Shown here piece after piece: positions 1 to 8,385 of a stretch of 43,009 bases of DNA. The first letter of the stretch is position 1, and every line of letters starts with the position of its first letter. The position numbers and the translations under genes are program-made. Location of the stretch: positions 1 through 43,009 of the forward strand of contig JBBRTB010000032.1 of assembly GCA_038244815.1 (NCBI GenBank), in the 5' to 3' direction. Under the pieces are notes generated by a model that saw only the letters and a list, made by a program, of their open reading frames with translations, did no database searches and was not told the origin of the DNA. Origin of the DNA: DASVHS01 sp038244815 (GTDB taxonomy: Bacteria; Acidobacteriota; Thermoanaerobaculia; Gp7-AA8).

Positions 1-572
1 AGATTCCGGTCGACTCGAAGAGCGCCGATCTCATCACGTCGAATTGCGTGATCAATCTTTCACCCGACAAGCCGCGCGTCTTCGGGGAAATGTGGCGCGT
101 GCTGAAGGATCACGGCCGCATCCTGGTCTCCGACATCGTCAGCGAGCGGGAAGTGCCGCCCCATCTGAAAGTGAATCCGCGGTTGTGGGGCGAGTGCCTG
201 TCCGGCGCGCTCACGCAGGACCAGTTCATTTCCGCACTCGAACGCGCCGGTTTCTACGGCATCGAGATCCTGAAGAAGACCTACTGGAAAGACGTCGACG
301 GGTATCCCTTCTTCTCCGTCACGGTGCGCGGCTTCAAGTTCGAAAAGACTTCCGGCTGCGTTTTCAAAGGGCACCGCGCCGTCTATCTCGGACCGGCCAA
401 GGCATTCATCGATGAGGAGGGACACCAGTTCCCGCGAAACGAGCCGTATGAGATCTGCACCGACACCGCTGCGAAACTCTCCAATCCACCTTACAAGGGG
501 ATGTTCGCGATTCTCGAGCCCGGCCAGGAGCGCGCCGGCTATGCGTGCTGCGGACCCGACGGGTGCTGCTGA
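1..572 (+). CDS. arsM: Arsenite S-adenosylmethionine methyltransferase, C-terminal part (5' end outside window)
   Basis: The reading frame is open from base 3 with no start codon, so the gene begins before the window; about 190 C-terminal residues are visible. The segment reading NCVINLSPDK is the hallmark of ArsM-type enzymes, which transfer methyl groups from SAM to As(III) in the cytoplasm. Its Cys, and the Cys in LWGECLSGA, correspond by position to the arsenic-binding cysteines known in the family. The C-terminal extension ends in a cysteine-rich tail (CCGPDGCC), which could also bind arsenic or metal (inference). The stop codon overlaps the start of the following PiT permease by one base, so the two are translationally coupled. 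That pairing fits an arsenic/phosphate theme. The SAM-binding motif I lies upstream and cannot be checked. Confidence 0.88.
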   Translation, partial: IPVDSKSADLITSNCVINLSPDKPRVFGEMWRVLKDHGRILVSDIVSEREVPPHLKVNPRLWGECLSGALTQDQFISALERAGFYGIEILKKTYWKDVDGYPFFSVTVRGFKFEKTSGCVFKGHRAVYLGPAKAFIDEEGHQFPRNEPYEICTDTAAKLSNPPYKGMFAILEPGQERAGYACCGPDGCC

Positions 573-1678
573 TGCTCGCGTTCACGCTGCTCGCACTCAC
601 TCTCGTCCTGGCGTTCGCGAACGGTTCGAACGATGTCTCGAAGGGCATCGCCACGCTCGTCGGCTCGGGTGTGTCGAACTACCGCCGCGCCGTCCTCTGG
701 GGATCGCTCTGGACGACGGCCGGTGCCGCCGCCGCGGCATTCGCGTCGCAGGCGCTCGTTGCGACTTTCAGCGGCAAAGGCATTCTGAGGCAGCCGACGA
801 CTTCGCCTTCGTTTCTGCTCGCGGTCGGCGCTGGCGCGATCGGATGGTTGCTCATCGCAACCCGCACCGGCCTTCCCGTGTCGACGACGCATTCGCTTGC
901 GGGCGCGCTCATCGGCGCCACGGTCGTGCACGGCACGCACGGGGTGATCTGGACCGCACTTGCCGGCAAGATTGCGCTGCCGCTGTTTGCATCACCCATC
1001 ATGGCGCTGCTGCTTCTGTTGATCGTCCTTCCCCTCCTTCGGCCCCTCCTGAACCGGCTCGATCATTACTGCGTCTGCGTCGAGCAGGCCTCCACCCTGG
1101 CGGTCACCCCGGAGGGGCTTGTGCTCCGCGGACAAATGCCGGTAGTGGTGGCCGGCTCGTCGGAATCGTGCGGCCCGGCGTCATGCAGCACAGCGGTCGT
1201 GCGCGTCACCGCGATCGATTCGCTGCACTGGCTCTCTTCCGGAGCAACGAGCTTCTTTCGCGGATTGAACGACGCCCCGAAGATTCTCGCGCTCGGTGTG
1301 GCTGCCGCACTGGCGATCGGAATCGGACACCAGCCGATGTACCTCCTCGTGGCACTGGCGATGGGGGCGGGCAGCGCCATCGGCGGGCTCCGCGTGACGC
1401 GGACACTCGCGGAGAGGGTCACCCCGATCAGCCCGGCGAACGGGCTGGCCGCCAATGTCGTCACCTCGGTGCTCGTCGGGCTTGCGTCGCGCTTCGCTCT
1501 CCCTGTTTCGACCACGCACGTCGCCTCGGGCGCGATCACAGGCATCGGCATCTCTCGCGGTGGCAGGGAACTGCGATGGAAGACCGTCGGCGAGATGCTT
1601 CTGGCGTGGGTGGTCACCCTTCCCGTGTCGGCGCTTTTCGCGGCAGCAGCGGTCTGGCTGCTGCAGACGTTCGCGTAG
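572..1678 (+). CDS. PiT-family inorganic phosphate (arsenate) permease with cysteine-rich central loop
   Basis: A 368-residue polytopic membrane protein. It has the two inverted PiT signatures: FANGSNDVSKG near the N-terminus and FRGLNDAPK in the second half. Each is followed by a PVSTTH segment, as expected for the duplicated PiT fold that co-transports phosphate with H+ or Na+. I chose the ATG at 572 because it overlaps the arsM stop (TGATG) and directly precedes the first membrane segment; an in-frame GTG at 545 would add nine residues. The central cytoplasmic loop (about residues 165-220) is unusual, with a CVC and a CGPASC motif, and could sense or bind As(III) or a metal (inference). 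Arsenate is a known alternative substrate of PiT carriers; coupling to arsM suggests a role in arsenic handling but does not prove it. Confidence 0.88.
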   Translation: MLAFTLLALTLVLAFANGSNDVSKGIATLVGSGVSNYRRAVLWGSLWTTAGAAAAAFASQALVATFSGKGILRQPTTSPSFLLAVGAGAIGWLLIATRTGLPVSTTHSLAGALIGATVVHGTHGVIWTALAGKIALPLFASPIMALLLLLIVLPLLRPLLNRLDHYCVCVEQASTLAVTPEGLVLRGQMPVVVAGSSESCGPASCSTAVVRVTAIDSLHWLSSGATSFFRGLNDAPKILALGVAAALAIGIGHQPMYLLVALAMGAGSAIGGLRVTRTLAERVTPISPANGLAANVVTSVLVGLASRFALPVSTTHVASGAITGIGISRGGRELRWKTVGEMLLAWVVTLPVSALFAAAAVWLLQTFA

Positions 1679-1732
1679 GAAACGATCCGCGACCGAAGCA
1701 CGACTCTTGCGCGCAACCAGCGCTGCAGGCCC

Positions 1733-3259
1733 TCAGCGTCTCCACGCGAAGTAACGTCCGAGCAGCTTTCGCCGGCCGGGCGTCAGCCGGGTGCGATTGA
1801 AGGCATCTCCCGCCTTCCGGATCGCGTCCGCCTGCGTCGGGTACGGATGGATGACGGAAGCCATCTTTCCCAGTCCGATCCCGTTCACGATCGCTGTGGT
1901 GAGCTCGCTGATCATCTCTCCGGCATGCCGGGCCACGATCGTTCCGCCGAGGATCTCGTCGGTTCCCTTTCGAACGTGAATCTTGACGAAGCCATCCTCT
2001 TCGCCTTCGGTGACGGCCCGATCGACGTCGTCCATCGGAACCTTGAACGTCTGCACCTCGATCCCCTTGGCCCGCGCATCATGCTCGTACATCCCGACGT
2101 GTGCGATCTCCGGGTCGGTGTAGGTGCACCACGGGATCGTCAGAGCGGAGACGCGCTTCCTGCCGGCGAAGCCGAAGAATGCGTTCTGAATGACGATCCG
2201 GGCCGCGGAGTCCGCCGTATGCGTGAATTTGTACGCCGAGCAGATGTCGCCGGCCGCGAAGATCCGCGAATTCGAAGTCTGCAGATGGTCGTCGACTTCG
2301 ACACCCTGCAAGCCATAGCGCACGCCGGCGGCCTCCAGGTTCAGACCCTCCACGTTAGGCGCACGGCCGATGCCGACGAGAATGGCTTCGGCCTCGAGCC
2401 TCGAGGGCTTTCCGTCGGTACTGAGATGAAGGATCTTGACGCCGCCTCTGACCTCGACGCGCTCGAGCGCGGTGTTCAGCCGGATGTCGACGCCGTCGGA
2501 CTTCATCGCCTCGAAGAGAATCGAAACGGCATCGGAGTCCTCCCGCGGGAGGAACTGCTTGCCCCTCTGAATAACGGTCACCTCGGTGCCGAGTCGCGCG
2601 AACGTCTGTGAGAGCTCAGAGCCGATCGGGCCACCACCGAGCACGGCCAGGCGGCGAGGCTGTTCGGTGAGATTGAAGACCGTCTCGTTGGTGAGGAACC
2701 CGGCCTCGGCCAGACCGGGGATCGGCGGAACGACGGCTCGTGCTCCGGTCGCGATGACCGCACGTTCGAAGCGCAGAGTCTGCCCCGCCACCTCGACCGT
2801 GTCGCGGCTGGTGAAGCGGCCATGGCCCAGGAAAATGTCGATGCCGTAGTCGTCCCTGAAGCGGCGGGCTGAATCGTGCGGGCTGATCTTGGCGCGGATG
2901 GCGCGGACCCGCTCCATCACCGCGCCGAAGTCGACGCTCACCCCCTCGGGAACTCTGACCCCGAAACGCTGCGCGTCCCTGACGTCAGCGGCGGCCCGAG
3001 CCGCGCGAATGATGGTCTTCGATGGAACGCAGCCGACGTTCAGACAGTCGCCGCCCATCAGATGGCGCTCGATGAGCGCCACCTTCGCCCCCAGCCCGGC
3101 CGCGCCGGCCGCGCTCACGAGACCCGCTGTTCCCGCACCGACGACGACGAGGTTGTATCGCGGCGCGGCTGTCGGGTTCACCCATTGGGGAGGGTGCACA
3201 TTCTCGAGCAGCTTGCGGTTGTGCGCGTCGAGCGGCGAAACCTCGGGAAGTTCGGTCAA
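1733..3259 (-). CDS. MerA-like FAD-dependent pyridine nucleotide-disulfide oxidoreductase
   Basis: A 508-residue class-I flavoprotein disulfide reductase. It has an FAD-binding VVGAGTAG at about residue 40, the redox-active GGDCLNVGCVPSK pair, an NAD(P)-binding LGGGPIG at about 210, a second FAD motif (IFAAGD) and the C-terminal dimerization domain with HPYPTQAD. It resembles the 'mercuric reductase-like' branch. It has no N-terminal HMA domain and lacks the C-terminal vicinal Cys pair that true MerA uses to bind Hg(II), so the substrate is uncertain (Hg(II), another disulfide or a quinone). The start is a TTG at 3259, supported by a good Shine-Dalgarno (AAAGGAG) eight bases upstream; no ATG fits better. 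It is convergent with the arsM-PiT pair. A fragment of a peroxidase-like gene lies directly upstream. Confidence 0.85.
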   Translation of the reverse strand: MTELPEVSPLDAHNRKLLENVHPPQWVNPTAAPRYNLVVVGAGTAGLVSAAGAAGLGAKVALIERHLMGGDCLNVGCVPSKTIIRAARAAADVRDAQRFGVRVPEGVSVDFGAVMERVRAIRAKISPHDSARRFRDDYGIDIFLGHGRFTSRDTVEVAGQTLRFERAVIATGARAVVPPIPGLAEAGFLTNETVFNLTEQPRRLAVLGGGPIGSELSQTFARLGTEVTVIQRGKQFLPREDSDAVSILFEAMKSDGVDIRLNTALERVEVRGGVKILHLSTDGKPSRLEAEAILVGIGRAPNVEGLNLEAAGVRYGLQGVEVDDHLQTSNSRIFAAGDICSAYKFTHTADSAARIVIQNAFFGFAGRKRVSALTIPWCTYTDPEIAHVGMYEHDARAKGIEVQTFKVPMDDVDRAVTEGEEDGFVKIHVRKGTDEILGGTIVARHAGEMISELTTAIVNGIGLGKMASVIHPYPTQADAIRKAGDAFNRTRLTPGRRKLLGRYFAWRR

Positions 3260-3290
3260 CGTACGACTCCTTTCGACAACCAGCTCTCCC

Positions 3291-3416
3291 TCAGTATCGA
3301 CAACGGTTGGTCACGGACACGGCCACCGCGATCATTTCGCGTTCCGAACGAGTCAGCTCGGAGCGGCCGAAGATGAGCTCCGTGTACAGGTCGAGGTGCA
3401 CGAGCATCGTCCGCGA
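3291..3416 (-). pseudogene. Remnant of an AhpD/carboxymuconolactone decarboxylase-like (peroxidase-related) gene
   Basis: One minus-strand frame encodes about 40 residues including LDLYTELIFGRSELTRSER and EMIAVAVSVTNRCRY, then stops. This matches the segment before the CxxC active site of AhpD-type peroxidase-related proteins, where the usual text is ANxCHYC. Here the frame ends just where the second catalytic Cys should come, and no continuation or proper start is seen. It is therefore a decayed fragment. A different frame over the same stretch gives a 107-residue ORF (start at 3579) that matches nothing I recognise. The remnant lies directly upstream of the MerA-like gene. Confidence 0.6.
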
Positions 3417-3432
3417 CTGACGCCGTGGATTC

Positions 3433-3452
3433 GTGCCGGCTGAAGCCGGCAC
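3433..3452. repeat. Perfect REP-like palindrome (8-bp arms, 4-nt loop)
   Basis: GTGCCGGC and GCCGGCAC arms separated by TGAA. Short GC-rich palindromes of this kind occur as dispersed intergenic repeats in many GC-rich bacteria and can act as transcription barriers. It lies in the gene-poor stretch 3260-3748 beside the AhpD-like remnant. There is no T-tract, so it is not a typical intrinsic terminator. Confidence 0.6.
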
Positions 3453-3748
3453 CTACAATCTTCAGAGTGTTCGCCACATCACCACGGGCACCGGCAACCT
3501 TCTCGCAGGCCGCTGCAGTCGAGAGCGTCTGGCTGCCGTAGTACGCGCGAATCCGCTCCTCGATGTCGATCCTCTGCATTTGACACCCCGGTCCTGACTG
3601 GTAGACGAATCACGTCACCATTCGATTGCAGGACGCCGGAGAACCAGGCGAACCCGGCGAGGTTCACCTGTCGTGCAACGCTTCGTCAGGAGCAGTCGGC
3701 ATACGCGCTTGTACTAGAATCGCTCCTTCACCAGCAAAGGAAAACGGC

Positions 3749-5965
3749 ATGATCGGTCGGACGATGTCTCACTACCGGGTGACCTCCAAGCTCGGTAGCG
3801 GCGGGATGGGTGTGGTCTACGAAGCGGAGGACACCACCCTCGGACGCCGTGTGGCCCTGAAGTTCCTTCCCGCTGAATTCGCGCAGGACGGCGCCATGCT
3901 CGAACGTTTTCAGCGCGAGGCCCGGGCAGCATCCGCGCTCAACCATCCCGGCATCTGTACGGTGTACGCGATCGACCAGCATGAGGGGCAGCATTTCATC
4001 GCCATGGAACTGCTGGAGGGCGAGACACTCGGCGAACGCATCCGCCGCCAGCGGCTGGATCTCCCCCAGATGCTCGATATCGCCATCCAGATCGCGGACG
4101 CGCTCGAGTCGGCGCACGCGAAAGGCATCGTGCACCGCGACATCAAGCCGGCGAACATCTTCATCAACTCCCGCGGCCAGGCGAAGATCCTCGACTTCGG
4201 CCTGGCGAAGATCCAGCTCCGGCAAACGGGAAGCGCTGCCACTGAAGAGCTGACCGCCGCGCGTGTTAACGAGCTGACCTCAGCGGGTACCTCAATCGGC
4301 ACCGTGTCGTACATGTCGCCAGAGCAGGCGCGGGCGCAACTGACCGATGCGCGTACCGATATCTTTTCGTTTGGCACAGTCCTGTATCAGATGGCGGCGG
4401 GCGCGGTGCCGTTCCCGGGGGAAACGTCGGCCATCGTCTTCGACGCGATTCTCAATCGGGACCCCGTGCCAGTGGAGAAGCTCAATCCTGCTCTGCCGGC
4501 GCAGCTCGGCCGGATCCTCGATAAGGCTCTGGAGAAAGACCGCAACCTTCGATACCAGAGCGCCACCGACATCAAGACCGATCTGATGCGCCTCAAGCGC
4601 GACGTCGATTCCGGTGGCAGATTCGCGGTCGACAGCGGCTCCCGGCGTGCTTCCGCGGTGGCGGCGGAGAAATCAATCGCCGTTCTCTACTTCGAGAATC
4701 TCAGCGGAATCAAGGAAGATGAGTACCTCCGCGACGGCGTCACCGAGGACATCATCACCGAGCTTTCGAAGATCAAAGGACTGCAGATCTTCTCGCGGGC
4801 CACAGTGCTCGCGTACCGCGACAAGACCGTGACTCCTGCCGCCATCGGCCAGCAGCTCAGCGCGGGCTACGTTCTGACCGGCAGCTTGCGGCGCGCAGGC
4901 GTACGACTGCGCATCAATGCGCAACTGGTCGATACCCACACCGATTTTCCGCTGTGGTCCGAACGGTACGACCGCGAGATGAAGGACGTCTTTGAAGTGC
5001 AGGATGAGATCGCAAGAAAGATCGCCGAAGCGCTGCGCATCACTCTTTCACCGCAGGAAGAAAAAGCGCTCGCCGCCCGACCGACCGAAGATCTGCAGGC
5101 CTACGACCTCTACCTGCGTGGAAAGAGCTACGCGCGGCGGCTGACGCGGCAGGACATGGAGTTCGCGCTGCAGATGTTCGAGAACGCGGCGTCGATCGAC
5201 CCCGAGTTCGCGCTTTCCTACGCGGCGATCGCCAATGTCTGTGCGCAATACCACTATCACTATGACCGCGCTTCTCACTGGCTCGAGCGCGCCTACGAAG
5301 CCGCGAACCGCGCCGCCCGCATGGGGCCTGACCTGGCCGAAGTGCAAGTGGCCGAGGGATGGATTCTGTACGCCGACGCGAATTTCGACGCCGCCAATCT
5401 GCGCGCCAGAGCGGCCATCGACCGCAAGCCCGACTGCGAAGGCGCCTATTACCTTCTTGGCCGCATTCTCTTTGCGGCCGGGCGCTATGTGGATCTCGTG
5501 GAGATCATGGACGACGCGTTGAAAATGGCGGGCGACGATTACAACGTCTACGTTCCCATTCTCAACGCCCTCGGTGCCCTCGGAAAACCGGAAGCCCTTC
5601 GCAACGTGACGCAGCAACAGGCGGAGGTGATCGAGCGCCACCTCCGCAACGTTCCGGAGGATGCGCGAGCGCGAACCCTCCTCGCAGGCGCCTACGCAAA
5701 GCTCGGCCGCCTGGAAGAGGCGAACCGCGAGGCGAACCTCGCGGCGGCGCTGCGGCCGAACGAGGCAACGGTGCTCTATAACCTCGCCTGTGTCTATTGC
5801 CAGCTCGATCGAAAGGAAGAGGCGCTGGGAGCCTTGCGAAAAGCGTGGGACGGCGGGTTCACCGATCCCGCGTGGGCCCGGCGTGATCCTGACCTCACGC
5901 TGCTTCACGGAGATCCGCAGTTCGAAAGCCTCTATCCCCCTCCGGCAGCAGAGAAAAAATCGTAA
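3749..5965 (+). CDS. PknB-type Ser/Thr protein kinase with TolB-like domain and TPR repeats
   Basis: A 738-residue soluble protein with no membrane segment. The N-terminal kinase domain (about 8-275) has all key motifs: glycine loop GSGGMG at 16-21, Lys38 in VALKFLP, HRDIKPAN at 129-136, DFG at 149-151 and the activation segment ending GTVSYMSPEQA. About residues 308-450 form a TolB-like/adenylate-cyclase-associated domain (IAVLYFENLSG, GVTEDIITELSKI, GYVLTGSLRR). The C-terminal 280 residues are TPR repeats, probably a protein-docking surface. The start at 3749 follows an AAAGGA ribosome site; an upstream in-frame extension to 3626 has no ribosome site. Such kinases are abundant in Acidobacteriota and Myxococcota. 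The target is unknown; the convergent ECF sigma genes make a signalling link possible but unproven. Confidence 0.9.
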   Translation: MIGRTMSHYRVTSKLGSGGMGVVYEAEDTTLGRRVALKFLPAEFAQDGAMLERFQREARAASALNHPGICTVYAIDQHEGQHFIAMELLEGETLGERIRRQRLDLPQMLDIAIQIADALESAHAKGIVHRDIKPANIFINSRGQAKILDFGLAKIQLRQTGSAATEELTAARVNELTSAGTSIGTVSYMSPEQARAQLTDARTDIFSFGTVLYQMAAGAVPFPGETSAIVFDAILNRDPVPVEKLNPALPAQLGRILDKALEKDRNLRYQSATDIKTDLMRLKRDVDSGGRFAVDSGSRRASAVAAEKSIAVLYFENLSGIKEDEYLRDGVTEDIITELSKIKGLQIFSRATVLAYRDKTVTPAAIGQQLSAGYVLTGSLRRAGVRLRINAQLVDTHTDFPLWSERYDREMKDVFEVQDEIARKIAEALRITLSPQEEKALAARPTEDLQAYDLYLRGKSYARRLTRQDMEFALQMFENAASIDPEFALSYAAIANVCAQYHYHYDRASHWLERAYEAANRAARMGPDLAEVQVAEGWILYADANFDAANLRARAAIDRKPDCEGAYYLLGRILFAAGRYVDLVEIMDDALKMAGDDYNVYVPILNALGALGKPEALRNVTQQQAEVIERHLRNVPEDARARTLLAGAYAKLGRLEEANREANLAAALRPNEATVLYNLACVYCQLDRKEEALGALRKAWDGGFTDPAWARRDPDLTLLHGDPQFESLYPPPAAEKKS

Positions 5966-5990
5966 CCGGTCCGCGCCGCTCAGCGCTCCC

Positions 5991-6557
5991 TCAAACCATC
6001 AGAGTCAGGCGGCGGCACGTGCCCGACGCGCTCTGGCTGGGGCGATCCACCCTCACATCGAGAGCATCGCGCAGCTTGCGCTTCGCCCTGAAGATCATGC
6101 TCAGCACAGTTCCCCGAGGGCGCTGGGTGAACGTCCCGATTTCCTCTGCCGTGTAACCTTCCACGACGGCAAGGAAGAGAGCCTCCCGTTCATCGTCCCG
6201 CAACGCGCCCAGGGCCTCGTGGAGATGAGCGGCCTCGAAGGAGTCCCGCGGTTCGAAGTCCCGGTGTGGCGCGCCGGACCGCTCGGAAATACCGGCATTG
6301 GTCTCCGTTTCGAGGGAGACGAATGTGACGCGCTGGTCCCGGCGGTACCTGTCGATGAAGCGGTTGCGAATGGTCGCGAAAAAGTAGGGCTGTTCCCATT
6401 CGGCATCCCTGCCCAGCATTGCCATCGCCGCATCCTGCACGAGGTCCTCGGCTCCGCTCCGATCGTGCGTCAGCGATAGAGCGTAGCGGAAGCCCCGATC
6501 AAGCAACTCATTCAGGCCATCAGGGCTGGGGACACTCTTCCAATCGCCGCTGTGCAT
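5991..6557 (-). CDS. ECF-family RNA polymerase sigma factor
   Basis: A 188-residue sigma-70-like protein. Region 2 is at about residues 15-75 (LTHDRSGAEDLVQDAAMAML, then FFATIRNRFIDRYRR). Region 4 is at about 115-170 (LRDDEREALFLAVVEGYTA, then EEIGTFTQRPRGTVLSMIFR), with the helix-turn-helix expected to bind the -35 element. The start at 6557 is set by the purine-rich ribosome site AGGAGAGGAAGG just upstream; a longer in-frame extension to 6656 reads as non-coding. There is no anti-sigma gene next to it on this strand. It converges with the Ser/Thr kinase gene, whose stop is 25 bases away, and diverges from the second ECF gene. Confidence 0.88.
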   Translation of the reverse strand: MHSGDWKSVPSPDGLNELLDRGFRYALSLTHDRSGAEDLVQDAAMAMLGRDAEWEQPYFFATIRNRFIDRYRRDQRVTFVSLETETNAGISERSGAPHRDFEPRDSFEAAHLHEALGALRDDEREALFLAVVEGYTAEEIGTFTQRPRGTVLSMIFRAKRKLRDALDVRVDRPSQSASGTCRRLTLMV

Positions 6558-6633
6558 GCTGCCTTCCTCTCCTGTCCGAGACTTCGGCCACTGTTTCCGG
6601 TCGCCGGCCGAGCGACGACCACAACCGCCGACA

Positions 6634-6667
6634 CCGAGTGAGTGTCTCGGGAACACGGTTTCTTACA
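6634..6667 (-). promoter_or_regulatory. Possible ECF-type promoter of the minus-strand sigma gene
   Basis: On the minus strand, TGTAAGAAACCG (6667-6656) resembles the -35 of ECF-dependent promoters. It is followed about 16 bases later by a small inverted repeat (CCGAG/CTCGG arms, 6634-6650) where a -10 could lie. It would leave a leader of about 60 bases before the start at 6557 and would fit autoregulation. The match is by eye only. Confidence 0.3.
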
Positions 6668-6780
6668 GGTGCGGCTGGGATGAATTGGAGGAAAGGGTGG
6701 AGGGCACCGTCAAAGCGGGATCGCGGGCGACGGCCGCAAGCGGATCAGAGCATCGGACGCGGCGAAACTCGTAGAGAAAG

Positions 6781-6809
6781 TTGACACCTCCCGGCCCGGG
6801 CAGTATGTA
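6781..6809 (+). promoter_or_regulatory. Sigma-70-like promoter of the second ECF operon
   Basis: A perfect -35 hexamer TTGACA (6781-6786) is followed by a 17-base spacer and TATGTA (6804-6809). Transcription would begin near 6816, only about five bases before the ATG at 6821. No Shine-Dalgarno is seen there, so the mRNA may be nearly leaderless. Confidence 0.5.
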
Positions 6810-6820
6810 GGCCCCCAGTC

Positions 6821-7417
6821 ATGAGTACAGACGTTCTGAGCGGCGAGTCGCTTGTTGCGCGACTCCGCTCGCGCGACGAGGTGACGATCGAAGCAGTCGT
6901 CCGGGAGTACCTCCCTCACATCGTTCGTGCCGCGCGGGCGTCCGGTCTCGAGCCGCACGAGGCGGACGATGTTGCGCAATCGACGTTCATCACGTTCCTC
7001 GAGAAGGTCCACACTTTCGAAGGGCGGTCACACATCCGCACATGGCTCTTCGGCATTTTCTTCCACAAACTCAAAGAGGCGCGCCGCGCCCGCGAGCGGA
7101 ATCAGCACGACGACGTCGACGACGACATCGACCGCATCATGGAGAGCCGGTTCAACCCGGACGGCTCGTGGCTCCGGCCACCACGCCCCGCTGACGCCGA
7201 GTTCGAGGGACGGGAGCTCCGCGAGAGTATCGGGGACTGCCTGGATGGTGTTCCCACCAGGCAGCGTCTGGTCTTCGTACTCCGGGAGGTCGAGGGGCTT
7301 GCCACGGATGAGATCTGTAAGATTATGGAGGTCAGCGGCACTAACCTTGGTGTGATGCTCTACAGGGTTCGAAATCGCATGCGGGAGTGCCTTGAAGCGA
7401 AAGGCGTGAGAGGCTGA
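6821..7417 (+). CDS. ECF-family RNA polymerase sigma factor
   Basis: A 198-residue sigma factor. Region 2 spans about 25-95 (EADDVAQSTFITFLEKVHTF, then IRTWLFGIFFHKLKEARR). An acidic linker (DDVDDDIDR) follows, then region 4 at about 140-195 (LREVEGLATDEICKIMEVSG with a helix-turn-helix, then VMLYRVRNRMRECL). It ends one base before a small zinc-binding anti-sigma-like gene, the usual arrangement in which the partner holds the sigma factor inactive until a signal arrives. The ATG at 6821 lacks a clear ribosome site but sits just after a near-consensus promoter. It is divergent from the other ECF gene, with 263 bases between the starts. Confidence 0.9.
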   Translation: MSTDVLSGESLVARLRSRDEVTIEAVVREYLPHIVRAARASGLEPHEADDVAQSTFITFLEKVHTFEGRSHIRTWLFGIFFHKLKEARRARERNQHDDVDDDIDRIMESRFNPDGSWLRPPRPADAEFEGRELRESIGDCLDGVPTRQRLVFVLREVEGLATDEICKIMEVSGTNLGVMLYRVRNRMRECLEAKGVRG

Positions 7418-7418
7418 G

Positions 7419-7649
7419 ATGCTGAACTGCAAAGAAGTCTCGACAGCCATCGCCAGCGAAACCTTTTCAGCCCTGGCCTGGCATCAGAGGTTCGGCGTTC
7501 GAATGCACCTGGTCATGTGCCGGCACTGCCGCCGTTACGCAGCCCAACTCCGCTCGATCGCGGAAGGCGCTCGCCAGTTGTTTGAGGCTGAGCGCCAGTC
7601 CACCGACGCGCTCCAGGAATCGATCCTGGACTCGCTCAGGAATCGGTGA
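7419..7649 (+). CDS. Small zinc-finger anti-sigma factor (zf-HC2/ZAS-like)
   Basis: A 76-residue protein beginning LNCKEVSTAIASE, with the motif HLVMCRHC (His30, Cys34, Cys37). This is the H-x3-C-x2-C zinc site of ZAS-type anti-sigma factors, which bind and silence a cognate ECF sigma factor. It follows the sigma gene with a one-base gap, so the pair is almost certainly co-transcribed. It has no transmembrane segment, so if it is an anti-sigma factor it is cytosolic and may sense redox or zinc (inference). Its last 14 bases overlap the convergent NAD(P)HX epimerase gene. Confidence 0.75.
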   Translation: MLNCKEVSTAIASETFSALAWHQRFGVRMHLVMCRHCRRYAAQLRSIAEGARQLFEAERQSTDALQESILDSLRNR

Positions 7650-8385
7650 CCTCGACCATCTCCGACCGCAGCGGAATGACGCCGCGATCCGAGAAAGGCG
7701 ATTCGACCCTCAGGCCCGCGCGGCGGAACGTTTCCGCCGGGATGCCGAGGTCCGCGAGAAACAATTGCCCGCTTCGCTCGGGCAGGAGCCCCGTCTTCGG
7801 AAGTGCGAGAGTCATCGTCCACTCGGGCCGGATCGCCTCGCCGGGCGTGTCGCCGGTTGTGGCGTCGACACCCGACGGGACATCGAGCGCCAGAACGCGC
7901 GCATCTGAGGAATTCGCCCATCGGATCAGCTCGAGCACGGTGCCCGTGGCCGCGGAGCGCAGACCGTAACCCACGAGCGCATCAATGATGATGCGGGGAT
8001 TGCTCCGTTCGAGACCGTCAAGCGCGATCTCTCTGCCGCCGGTATGCCGGTAGATCGCGTATTGCGCGCTCGGCACACCTTTGAGCGAGCCGGCATCGGT
8101 CACGAGCAGACGAACCCGGGCCTGGCGATTTGCCAGATGCCTCGCGGCGCAGATTCCTCCGCCGCCGTTCCCGCCCGTCCCGGCCAGAATCAAGATCTCC
8201 GCCTCCTGCCAACCTCTACCAAGAAGTTGCAAAGTCAGTTCGGCGAGGCTGCGGCCCGCGTTTTCCATCATCTGGAAAAGATTCGGGCCCGTCTCGTCGA
8301 CGGCGATGCGATCGACCTCGCGCATCTGCCCGGCCGTTACAGCCGGGACAAGGCGGCCATTGGGACCGAGAAACCTGCAGCTCAT
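7636..8385 (-). CDS. nnrE: NAD(P)H-hydrate epimerase (YjeF N-terminal domain protein)
   Basis: A 249-residue single-domain protein. It starts with VTAGQMREVDRIAVDETG at about residue 16 and continues with MMENAGRSLAEL, the nucleotide-loop stretch ILAGTGGNGGGG, DALVGYGL and LALDVPSGVDATTG, which together define the YjeF_N/NnrE family. These enzymes epimerize damaged NADHX/NADPHX so that the partner dehydratase can repair it. The dehydratase domain, often fused C-terminally in bacteria, is absent here. The ATG at 8385 overlaps the stop of a short upstream frame by ATGA. The 3' end overlaps the convergent anti-sigma gene. Confidence 0.88.
   Translation of the reverse strand: MSCRFLGPNGRLVPAVTAGQMREVDRIAVDETGPNLFQMMENAGRSLAELTLQLLGRGWQEAEILILAGTGGNGGGGICAARHLANRQARVRLLVTDAGSLKGVPSAQYAIYRHTGGREIALDGLERSNPRIIIDALVGYGLRSAATGTVLELIRWANSSDARVLALDVPSGVDATTGDTPGEAIRPEWTMTLALPKTGLLPERSGQLFLADLGIPAETFRRAGLRVESPFSDRGVIPLRSEMVEVTDS

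Noticed and set aside
1733..3259. Calling the flavoprotein a true mercuric reductase (merA)
   Set aside because: No HMA domain, no C-terminal Cys pair and no merR/merT/merP nearby; only 'MerA-like' is supported.
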